Below are positions 41,401 through 53,400 of a DNA stretch of 64,000 nucleotides, in pieces. The stretch is from Notospermus geniculatus (taxonomy: Eukaryota > Nemertea > Pilidiophora > Heteronemertea > Lineidae). The notes under the pieces were generated by a model that saw nothing but the letters and a program-made list of their open reading frames with translations, searched no databases and was not told where the DNA came from. Numbering within the stretch: the stretch's first letter is position 1; every line of letters starts with the position of its first letter. The translations under genes and the position numbers were made by a program. The DNA lies in the NCBI GenBank assembly GCA_002633025.1, contig NMRB01000930.1, positions 22,271 to 86,270 of the forward strand. The letters run 5' to 3'.

Positions 41401-44400
41401 CATCGAAAGGGAAGTGTAGCCTTACCTCTTGCAAGAATGGTGGAAAATGTACTAGCGTTTCATCTGACACTTACAAGTGTGATTGTGGCGGTACAGGATT
41501 TTATGGAAAGGTCTGTGAATGGAAGAATGCGTGTGCAACGACAAACCCGTGCAAAAACAATGGAGTCTGTCAAGTTGATGGTGACAACAAGTACACATGC
41601 AATTGTCGAGAAGGCTTTGCCGGTACTAACTGTGATGTGACAGCGTGCTCGTTTCTGTCGTTGATGTTTGGTGTGAAGGTTCTGAAGACAGATTTCACGA
41701 AGTTTCAGCAGAGTTTACTGAGCCTTTGTAAAGATAAATTACCGAGTGAGTACCGTGAATTGAGACGATTTGTCTTTGCGAGATTCGTAGAACTATCTCT
41801 CATTCTCAGTACCGGATGAGATATGCATACTACCTCCTTAAACCATGGCTTTTCTCCTTCTTTTTCACCCGTAAAATGCAGATGTTGAGACATCATCGAA
41901 GATTGATGTCAGTGATCTAGAGCAAGTGGAAGGAATTTCGTCAAAAGCTGGGTGAGTTTGGGCAAGAAAAAAAACGTTATAACTGATGGGTGAGGGAAAC
42001 GTTGATTTTTCACATCTTAGGTTCTCAAATTCTCATTTCCCAACCCATACGAGCAGTTAGTACAAGCAGAGTAACGCTGTGCGCGCAACCGTGTGCATGC
42101 CTAGAAACAGTCACAGCCCTTATTACTTTCAATGGCCCGATACTATGTTTTATGTGTAGGCTACCGTATAAAGTGAGATTCAGATGTAAAATTCGTCCGT
42201 TTTCCAGCTCCCCCATGTACAAGTTGAAATATCAAATGCGTATTGATTCAAAGTGCGTCGAACCGGGTAAAAATGCGAACTACGAGACATGTGTCCAGAC
42301 AAAGATAAGCATAACCAGCTTAACTAACATCAAGTACACTCCTTTCACCGGTGATACCAAAGACTTTGTCCCTCTGAAAGTCACAGGGAAGCTGTACATC
42401 ACGTCTCGTGTGGCTGATGTCTACGATGCCACCATTGAAGGGAAGATCAAAACTCTTGTTGAAGCGAAAAATTCAGGTGATGTCCCGTTTTTCTGCTCTC
42501 TTGACGCTTACCATCGATAAGCCAAACCTCGGGACCCATTCTTTTTTGCTTTTCAATTCGTTCTTTCTTATGTGATGATGGTCGTGTGTATGGCCTCAAA
42601 CACTGGTGATGGGAGGTCGACCCACAACTAAATGTTGATGACGACTCTACACGTCGTTAGATCTACTTTGTACACGTACTAGTACGTACATTTCTTTTTC
42701 AGGCCTAACTGCGAGCGTGAATATCATCGGGAAAAGAACAGTTTATACGTCAAATGGGTACGTTTCACTTAATTACCGTATAGCATGTAATTCCAGATCG
42801 GATGAGACGGTAAACTTTGAATGTGCAAATTATCAATTTTAAATGTATAATATGTAGGCCTACATGTACCATCAATAATAAATTTGGAAGAATGATATCC
42901 AATCATAGGGCTGTAATTGTCTGCAAAGAGAGTAAAAGCGTTTTGGTGAAAAAGATTTTACATTATAAATGACTGATATTAATTTTTGATAACCATTCAA
43001 AGTTGTGTGTACTTAGGTGTAAAAGTGCTTTAACCTCCTCGTTGCGTCATTCTTTAGGGAGGAACGTACAGAACTGATTTACACCATCAAGAAGACCAGT
43101 GATGGCGCCCTCATCGACCCCTCGACGATCAGCATGCCCAGTCTGGATGAAATGAATACCGCCCTCGCGACCATTAAATTACCGCGGAGGGGCAAATTAG
43201 AGCTGGTGACTGATACTAGTGTGAAGTACACGACCAAAGCACTGACTGAGACGCTGACCTTGAATTCGGCCCTGTCCGCTTCATCCAATGCAAAACTCAT
43301 TGCTGCTTTGAAGGCGGCGTACAAGAAGAAAATACGTAAGGCGTACATGTACTCTCTGTATATCTGTTGTAAACGACTTAGACCTGCAAGTTCAAATTGA
43401 CTGGCATACTGGTAACTCCAATTGGGCGTGGCCAGAATACGCACATGTACATGTAGGCCGACTGTACATGTAATTCTGTTCAGTGCTGTCTTATATCCGA
43501 TGTGAAATATCCCCTGGTGTTTGGTCTTAATGGCGGCACACTCGGAGTGGGGTGAAAAAGTATACTGTACCTTACTTGCAAGCATCTTCTTTCAAATTAA
43601 CTTCTTATTTCAGCTGCTTTGGATGTATCCAAGATGACCATTACGATCCTGCGAGAAAAAGCTGTTCTCACTAGTTCAGGGTATGTCGGCGAGTACCTGA
43701 TACATGTATAATGTTTTAGGGGTAGATGTGCGTTTGTAGAAGTTGTAATCCAATGCAGGCTTTGACATGTTTCCACACCGTCCATCCGAGGACACCCCTG
43801 CAAATGGGGACGTCCCCATTTGCACCTAAGCTATTTCCAAGTAATTGGGGGCGTATGCAGCATGAATATTGAATCAGTGCGAGGCAGTCCTCAAATGTCA
43901 TTTATCCTACGGTTTGTGTAGTTCCCCTTTTGCCTGCAGCGCGCTGGGGGATGATGTGGCCCTTAACCACATCAGTTCATGAAACTTTAAGCTGCGCAAC
44001 GTTGTGAGGCATTCCGGTCATCGAAAATTAGAGGAGAGATACAGACGAAAAAAAGCTCTTAGCAATTGAAAAAAATCTGTTTACAGTTAGAGTGTCTTCT
44101 TAATTCAGCAAAACGGCCTACGACATCGTCTATTCTACTTCCTACGACAATTCCGTTTTGGGTTCATCCAATCTGCCGAAACTCAATAAAGCCGATATCA
44201 CACTCGACTTCAAGAATGAATTAGAACAAAAGTTTGAAATCATCGATGAGGTTACCATTGAAGACAGTCAGTTGCGCGCGGTTATCGTGAACCAATATAT
44301 CCTCCAGAAAGACCTTGCGGTGTTCAAAAAGGGTTTGGAAGACACGTGGAAAGCAACATACCGTAAGTTAGGAAGTTATATTCTTAACGAAAATTGCTTC

Positions 44401-47400
44401 TGGGAAAAACTGCATTGTGAGACAGTGAAACAGGAAATTAGGGAGTTTGTGTCCTATTTTAAAATGAAGTTTGGCATTGCAAACAAGGGCCTCTCTATTA
44501 AAATTCATCTAAATACATGTACTCAAGTTTTCTTCGCTTGAAGTTCAGGCATAGTTGACTCTGTGGTGTTTTTGGTGGTCTATCGGTTGCATTCCTGGTT
44601 TTTGTAAATATCGTGATAGGTGAACCGGTGTCTATTCTTGGCTTTTCAGCTAACACCAACATCGCCATTACGTTACTCGGCCAAGCAACGTCAGCAAGTG
44701 ATATGATCGATTTCAGCTATAGGTAGGCCCTATTGCAACCAGTTATCTGTCATACACAATGTACTCGATCGCTGCATAGTACTTAGGGAAGGTGTTATTT
44801 TTTGTCACCATAACAATGAACGGCCCGAAGTAACATGATGTCAAGTTGTCGGGGCGATCAGTCCTAGCACTCTAGCCCCCTCCCACCCTCCTTCGAAATT
44901 TTATGGACACAATTATTTGATTTCAGGGAAGTTACACACATACTTTACTACACACTTACCATGAATGGAAAACCGGCCTATAAGGATGACACAAAATATT
45001 TGAATTTAAACGTTCTGTCGAGTAAAATTACCATCAGCGGCAACAAAGGCAAATACAAAACTATTGGAGACTACGTGAATCCGCAATCAAGATTGATCCG
45101 AGATAGTTACGCTCTGTATATTTCCAACGCTGCACTGTCTGTCAAGGACATGAAGGAAATTGGGGCGTTCATCAAGAAGGGATGGGAGGAACAATATGCT
45201 GGTAAAAGTTACTTCTGTTGTTGTTGTTCTTGTTCTTGATCGTTGTTGTTGTTTAACCATTGCTATTTGAAGTGATTCAGTTGTTGTTCTTGTTGTGTAA
45301 CCATTGCTATTTGAAGTGATTCAAACAAACTTCTTTTGTGGTAACCATAGACACAGATCTTATCCAAAATTCTGGGAAATACATGTAGCTGGGGCCGCCA
45401 GTGATTTCGATAAAAACTATTTCATTGCAGAATACAAGACATGCAAATGTTTGTCAATTTCGGCCAGAGTGTTGGAGGAAATAGTTGACTGGAAAACAAA
45501 GTAAGTGATAGAAATACGTGTAAAAGTACGCTTGATGTTTATCTCCGTACAAATTCCTACCTCAACACACTTTCCTTTCTTTTCTCCGTTTATTCCTTCT
45601 CTCAGGAAACGTATCTGGAAGCTTCTTTACTTCGCCGAAGCCAGCAACAAGGTCATTGTACCCTCAACGGTAGCACCTCTCCAACTGTCCATCATCAGAG
45701 CAGCACTAAAGGATTTTAGGACGACCTTGGGCTCGGCTGTGGTGGTCACCGACAAGGCAAAAGATTTCGTCAGCTATAGTTCTTTGTTCAGGGTCAACTT
45801 GAAATCACCTCTGTTCAAGGGCGACAGGGTGAAATTCACTGATGGCGTGAAGGCGGCGTGGAAGAAACAGGGAACTTGTGAGTTCAGATTTTAGAGTTCA
45901 TGAACACATCGTTAGTGTAGCCCATAGGCTCTCTTATTTCGTTATTGTAAGCTTCTAGCATGTCTCTCACTGCATGGTTTCGAAAATACTCCCCGTAAAG
46001 AAATAAAAATAACTCCTGGTTTTCAGCTGTCACATCTGCCGAAATAGCTCTGGAAGAGGAATTCATTATTCCAAGTGGGTAAGTTGGCGTTCTCTAGATA
46101 TGCAGTCGTACACATGCCTTGGTTTAAATCATCTGTCCAAACAACCTTCCGCGCGCCGATCGTTGATGGAATAGGCGGATCGGGCTCAGACTTCGTTCAG
46201 TGGCCCGCTGTTTCGGTCATGCATTCAATCGTTCAGACAATCCGATCCAATCTGATATTTCGCACTTTGCAACATTTTTCGGTCATTCCGCAGGGAATCC
46301 TTCTGGTCAGTTTCATACAAAGCTGCAACTACAACCGATGCAATGGACGCAGAGATCTCACCGCTCCTCACCGGCAACAACATCAAAGCCGCGTTCAGCG
46401 ACATCACCAGTGTCCAAGGAACGGACGTCAAGCTGTCCAGCTTGTTGTTCAGCGGCAAGGTGGAAGAGGCGGTCAGAAGCAACATGTTGTTTAGAGTGTA
46501 TTTCACCGAAATGGTGGCCAAGGCAGACCTGCCCAAAATAGCTGAGGGACTGAAGACTGTGGCCATCAAGGAGTACGGTAGGTGGCACCCGAATCGTTTT
46601 CTGCCAGAAACAAGAAGCTAGCAGTAGCAGAAGTGTCTAGATAAATAACAAGGCCGTCCGAATCATCGTCGCAAATGTTTTTAAACTATTCGTCTTTTGC
46701 AGGGATGAGTTCGATCGCTGTTTTCAAGATCTTCGGAGCCAGTGAGGAAGTCATTGCGCTGAAAGAAAGGTAAGACTAGCATCTGAGCCCGCGCCTGAGG
46801 TGGGTCTTCCTTCATTCGTCTGTTTGGAACTCGCAAATCCAGCATGGAAGCTCCATGAAAACGTTCCGAAACTCTTTTCAGCATAACTGCCAACGTGGTG
46901 AGGTTCTCAATTTTCTACAAAAGTCTCATGGATGCATCTGTGATGCGTCAACTCAGTGTAGGAGGCCTGAAAGCCGAACTAACTTTCGTTGGCGTTGGAG
47001 GAAGTGTGTATACTCCGGTATCTATCGGGCAGGAAATAAGCCTGAAGAAAGGATTCGTTGTGTACATGGAGAAGGAAATCGTGAAGGAGGACTTGACTAA
47101 GATGATTGCTGCCATTAGATTGGCTTGGATAGAGTCTTCAGGTAGGTAAAGTGGCACCTCGTCGACAGCTTTACCAGGGCACCTCTGCAGAGTCCCAGAC
47201 TGGTCACTTACCGGTTCATTAATTCCGACCTGATGTACAACGAAGTCATACAAACTGTAAATTCGGATGCATTTGTATCTCATTGCATCCGTTTACAGTT
47301 GCTTTGATGTAGTTTTTTGTATTTTGCAGGTCTCAAGAATTGTGATCAGAAATGTCTGGACATAAAATATGGAACTCAGATCAAAATGGTGTACAGGGCT

Positions 47401-50400
47401 TACAAGGACAAGAAGTAGGTTATGTAATTCACAAAAACGTCTTGAATTGGTGTATGATAATGCACTCTTAATTGACGGGTATCAAATTTAAGGTGCTTTA
47501 TTGAGTTGATTGATGATGATTAAATTCTGTTTCAGTCCTTTTGTTGTGCAATTTGTCTACTACAAGTACGAAGACGATAATCTCATTGATTCTCAAGCCT
47601 CGCCACCACTGGACGTCAAGAAGTACTTGGAGAAACGAATTACGTTCAAACACCCTCTCGGCGGTGCTTATACTGTGTTAACGGAGGTCAAGGGTACCGA
47701 GGTTTGGGCGTACAGCGCGAGGTTCACACTGAAAGTGTTAGGCCAGGTGACGGTGAAAATGAGGCAGACGTTCGAACAGAAGATCAAGGGTGTTTGGTCC
47801 AGTATGGATGATAGTAAGTATATAGAAGGATCACGGAACGAACCGTAAATTCCAGGGCCTTTCCCAGGAGTTTTTTCTTTTTCTGTTATTTAAAGTCACT
47901 TTGGAAATAAAACTACGAAATTCTCTCAGTGAGTATTCTTTTGCAATTGAATATGTAAGTTTGTTAGCTCTTGAATAACGGTACATTGTATATTATTAAT
48001 TATTTTTCAGAGTACAAGACAGCAACACTGGCCATTCTCGTGCTTAACCGCATGATAGGCGATGATGAGTAAGTTAAACAGGGTTTCAGCAAGGCTATTC
48101 GACTTGCGGGCGTACAGTGCGGGCGTACAGTTCGAGCACTCTGTGGATACACTTTCATCTACATCTGCACACATCAGGATGAGTGGAGGATGAAAAACCA
48201 GGAAGAAAATATTTGTTCCTTACTGTGTTGTACATGACTGTAAATATCCAAAGCTCTGTTGATGATCGTCGTGTAGCCTACATCAATCATAAAATTATCA
48301 TACGAGTTACACGATATAAGCCTACTCATGCTACATGTATTTCAGGTCTGAGGTTACTGAGCTTGATTACTTCATCAGCTTCGGAGCTTCCGTTGTCTTC
48401 TCCTCCATCACAAAGAAACCAAAACTTGACGACCTCAACAAAGCAGTTCAGACCATAACAAATGCGAAAGGACAAAAGTATTCCGTTTACAGCGGGAAGA
48501 TCTCGATTGCATCAGATCTACTCTTCTCAATCTTCATCCAAGGCACAGTCAGCGAGAACACCAAAGCTAAGACAAGTTCGATTCTGCAGGAAGTGTTGAA
48601 GACTGCTTGGATGCAGACATATTCTAGTAGGTGAACTGTACTGGCTGCGGTACAAGTCTGTGCCACATTGTTCCTTTACACGGCATTTCCTTCGTATTCT
48701 CTGATCAGTTTCTGGCAAGAAAAGTCCCATATTGTTTTCATTTTTTTCCAGAATTTTCTACTGTCAAAATCGATGTTTCAAGTGTACAAGAATACGTTGG
48801 AGAACACGGGTACGTTCAAACTTGTGTCACCCTCTCCTATTCCCCGATCAAGGCGTATGTCATACAACGGCGTTTCTTATCAGGTTATAATGCTTGTTTG
48901 TGTTTCTTATTTTTCCAGTCTTCACTTCTCCAAGTATCTGTACTTGGTCACCGCCAATGGCGTCATTAGGTCCCCCGACAACATTGCCTCACCCTCTGAA
49001 ACGAAAATAAAAGAACTCATGGCTACGAAGTCGAAAACGATCACGATCGTTTCAAAGACAAGCAAGAATCTCGTGAATGTAAAGAACCTGTATCATTTGA
49101 ATGTCAAGGGGACTTTGAAGAAATCGCAGATGGCCTCATTCATGAAGGCGTTGGGGGCTGCCTGGCTTGCAAAGATAGGTAAAGAGCGTAACTTAACATT
49201 CTTGTCTCTGCAGCTAAGTGGTGATCGAGTAGTTAAGTGTAGAATGAATGTGAGGACTCCACGCGTCGGTGAGGGTCATTTTCATTTTCCAGATGACCAT
49301 TTCCTCAGAAACCTTGGCATATCAAGGATTATAGACCATATATTTCTGATTACAGGGAAGTCCGTGACCAGCACGTACCGACAAACGAAGATGGCTGTGA
49401 CAAGTTCTTCGTAAGTTGTGGTTTCTCACTTTATTACCATCACTATGACATAAATACATTTAAAATCGTAATTCTGCTTTGAACGGAACCAAAACGCCCC
49501 TCCTCAAATAGGCCTCGTTGACGCAGTATATCACAGTCTACGACCCTTTTCTTACAGCGAAGTCCTGACGGTTGTGTTTTACGATGTGAAGCAGGATAAC
49601 GTACTGTTGAACCCTGTAGATCAAGCCGAGCCGACCATCAGCCAATTCCAGAAAGCCTTTAAAAATGACACAAGCCTGCAGATCACATCAGAGTCCAGCT
49701 TTAAATTCGTTTACATCAACGTATTCGAACGACTGGTCATCAAGTCGATGAAAGAAAAATTTGCTCTTTCGATCCTGAATGCGTACAAGGAAAATACAGG
49801 TTAGTCAAGAAGAAATTCTAGACTTCATTCTTGATAGTGGAGGATCCCCAGTTCAAATCATGACCGGTGACAATTCGATGTTTCTTGACACTTGTAATAC
49901 AGACCTGTCGAAATGTATTGTAATTATTTTTTTTGAGGCATTAATAAAATGTACATGGTTTACAATACAAACACTTTGTTTTTTTATACTGCTGAAAGTC
50001 AGAACAAGCCTTAGTGAGTCTTCACTGAGCACATTCAGAACCGGAAGTTAGAAAGAACCCTGCACTGGAAAAAAGGATTTACTTAAAACCATTATTATAT
50101 GGTTCCACATGAAAACCCGCTGGGTTTCTTAAAAGAACCAACACATTGGGATTCTTTTTAGAACCCGTTTACTTCTCAAATGGTTCTTCAAAAAACCTAT
50201 TAAAATGGTTCTTTAGAAAACCCATGGGTTTTCTAAAGAACCATACTGATGAGGTTTTATTGACTGCCCTGTTGGTTCTAGAAAGAACCCAAAGTTTCCA
50301 TATAAAACCCTCGGGACTTGGTTCTTTACAGAACCTTAAAGGTTTTACAAAAAACCCTGTGATATCTGAGGAATGGTTCTTTATAGAACCTGTTTCAAAT

Positions 50401-53400
50401 GGTTTTACAAAGAACCCGGAGGTTTTTTATAAAACCCCGAATAAAGGTTCTTCAAAGAACCTTAACACATGGTTCTTGGAAGAACCTCGTGGTTTTTAAA
50501 AGAACCATCTGCTCTAGGTTCTTTAAAGAACCCTGCCAAAGGGTTCTTTAAAGACCCAAAAAAGGGTTCTTCCCCAGGGACAACGCGAAAAACCCTTTTC
50601 GGTTCTTTAAAAAACCATTTTTGCTAAGAGTGTAGTGTAGCCCATAGGCTATCTTATTTCGTTATTGTAAGTTTCTAGCATGTCTCTCACCGCATGGTTT
50701 CGAAAATACTCCCCGTAAAGAAATAAAAATAACTCCTGGTTTTCAGCTTTTTCAGCTGTCACATCTGCCGAAATAGCTTTGGAAGAGGAATTCATTATTC
50801 CAAGTGGGTAAGTTGGCGTTCTTTATGATATGCAGTCGTACACATGCCTTGGTTTAAATCATCTGTCCAAACAACCTTCCGCGCGCCGATCGTTGATGGA
50901 ATGGGCGGATATCGGACTCAGACTTCGCTCAGTGGGCGGCCCTTTCGGTCATGCATTCGGTCGTTCAGACAATCCGATCCAATCTGATATTTCGCACTTT
51001 GGAACATTTTTCGGTCATTCCGCAGGGAATCCTTCTGGTCAGTCTCATACAAAGCTGCAACAACAACCGATGCAATGGACGCAGAGATCTCACCGCTCCT
51101 CACCGGCAACAACATCAAAGCCGCGTTCAGCGACATCACCAGTGTCCAAGGAACGGACGTCAAGCTGTCCAGCTTGTTGTTCAGCGGCAAGGTGGAAGAG
51201 GCGGTCAGAAGCAACATGTTGTTTAGAGTGTATTTCACCGAAATGGTGGCCAAGGCAGACCTGCCCAAAATAGCTGAGGGACTGAAGACTGTGGCCATCA
51301 AGGAGTACGGTAGGTGGCACCCGAATCGTTTTCTGCCAGAAACAAGAAGCTAGCAGTAGCAGAAGTGTCTAGATNNNNNNNNNNNNNNNNNNNNNNNNNN
51401 NNNNNNNNNNNNNNNNNNNNNNNNNNNNNNNNNNNNNNNNNNNNNNNNNNNNNNNNNNNNNNNNNNNNNCCGGCCTTGCCAGGGCCCCCCCCCCCCCCAC
51501 TCATCGGAGGGCTGCTACGGGCCTGTAGATAAATAACAAGGCCGTCCGAATCATCGTCGCAAATGTTTTTAAACTATTCGTCTTTTGTAGGGATGAGTTC
51601 GATCGCTGTTTTCAAGATCTTCGGAGCCAGTGAGGAAGTCATTGCGCTGAAAGAAAGGTAAGACTAGCATCTGAGCCCGCGCCTGAGAGGTGGGTCTTCC
51701 TCCATTCGTCTGTTTGGAAGTAGCAAATCCATGGAATTAAGCTTCCATGAAAACGTTCCGAAACTCTTTTCAGCATAACTGCCTACGCTGTGAGGTTCTC
51801 GATCATCTACAAAAGTCTCATGGATGCATCAGTGATACGTCAACTCAGTGTAGGAGGCCTGAAAGCCGAACTAACTTTCGTTGGCGTTGGTGGAAGTGTG
51901 TATACTCCGGTATCTATCGGGCAGGAAATAAGCTTGAAGAAAGGATTCGTTGTGTACATGTACATGGAAAGGGAAATCGTGAAGGAGGACTTGACTAAGA
52001 TGATTGCTGCCATTAGATTGGCTTGGATAGAGTCTTCAGGTATGTACAGTGGCACCTAGTAGACAGCTTTACCAGGAGAACACCCCTGCAGTCCCAGACT
52101 GGTCACTTACACTAATGGGGAGCGCCAATTGGTCACGTGATGACTACTGATAGAGCAGACGAGACACCTAGCGTTGACCTAGGCCCATTGTTCGAGAGAT
52201 GCGGTTCACCAAGCACGGCCAATCACACCTTGAATCGTCATGAATAATAGGTGGCATTGGTGTACTATCAGTTCAAAACCACGCGTATATTCTCGCGTGG
52301 TCTGCGTGATCGGGGTTCCCTATTCCGACCTCTGTAATAATCTATGTGTACAAAGAAGTCATACTGTAAATTTGGATGCACGTGTATCTCACTGCATCCG
52401 TTTACAGTTGCTTTGATGTCGTTTTTTTTGTATTTTGCAGGTCTCAAGAATTGTGATCAGAAATGTCTGGACATAAAATATGGAACTCAGATCAAAATGG
52501 TGTACAGGACTCACAAGGACAAGAAGTAGGTTATGTAATTCACAAAAACGTCTTGAGTTGGTGTGTGATAATGCACTCTTAATTGATGGGTAGCAAATTT
52601 AAGGTGCTTTATTGAGTTGATTGATGATGATTAAATTCTGTTTCAGTCCTTTTGTTGTGCAATTTGTCTACTACAAATACGAAGACGATAATCTCATTGA
52701 TTCACAAGCCTCGCCACCACTGGACATAAAGAAGTACTTGGAGAAACGAATTACGTTCAAACATCCGCTAGGCGGTGCTTATACTGTGTTAACGGAGGTC
52801 AAGGGTTCCGAGGTTTGGGCGTACAGTGCGAGGTTCACACTGAAAGTGTTAGGTCAGGTGACGGTGAAAATGAGGCAGACGTTTGAGGAGAAGATCAAGG
52901 GTGTTTGGTCCAGTATGGATGATAGTAAGTATATAGAAGGATCACGGAACGAACCGTAAATTCCAGGGCCTTTCCCAGGAGTTTTTCCTTTTTCTGTTAT
53001 TTAAAGTCACTTTGGAAATAAAACTACGAAATTCTCTCAGTATTCTTTTGCAATTGAATATGTAAGTTTGTTAGCTCTTGAATAACGGTATATTATTAAT
53101 TTTCAGAGTACAAGACAGCAACACTGGCCATTCTCGTGCTTAACCGCATGATAGGCGATGATGAGTAAGTTAAACAGGGCCAGCAAGGCTATTCGACTTG
53201 GGCGTACAGTGCGGGCGTACAGTTCGAGCACTCTGTGGATACACTTTCATCTACATCTGCACACATCAGGATGAGTGGAGGATGAAAAACCAGGAAGAAA
53301 ATATTTGTTCCTTACTGTGTTGTACATGACTGTAAATATCCAAAGCTCTGTTGACGATCGTCGTGTAGCCTACATCAATCATAAAATTATCATACGAGTT

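Noticed and set aside
46312-46577. Acceptor CTTCTGGTCAG for the long exon of module 6
   Set aside because: It leaves the wrong phase. CATTCCGCAG 18 bp upstream fits the phase rule and extends the shared pattern (GESFWSVSYKA).
50146-50499. 117-codon frame with repeated EPVSNGF / SSKNL words
   Set aside because: It comes from the palindromic GGTTCTTT array and is not a real protein.
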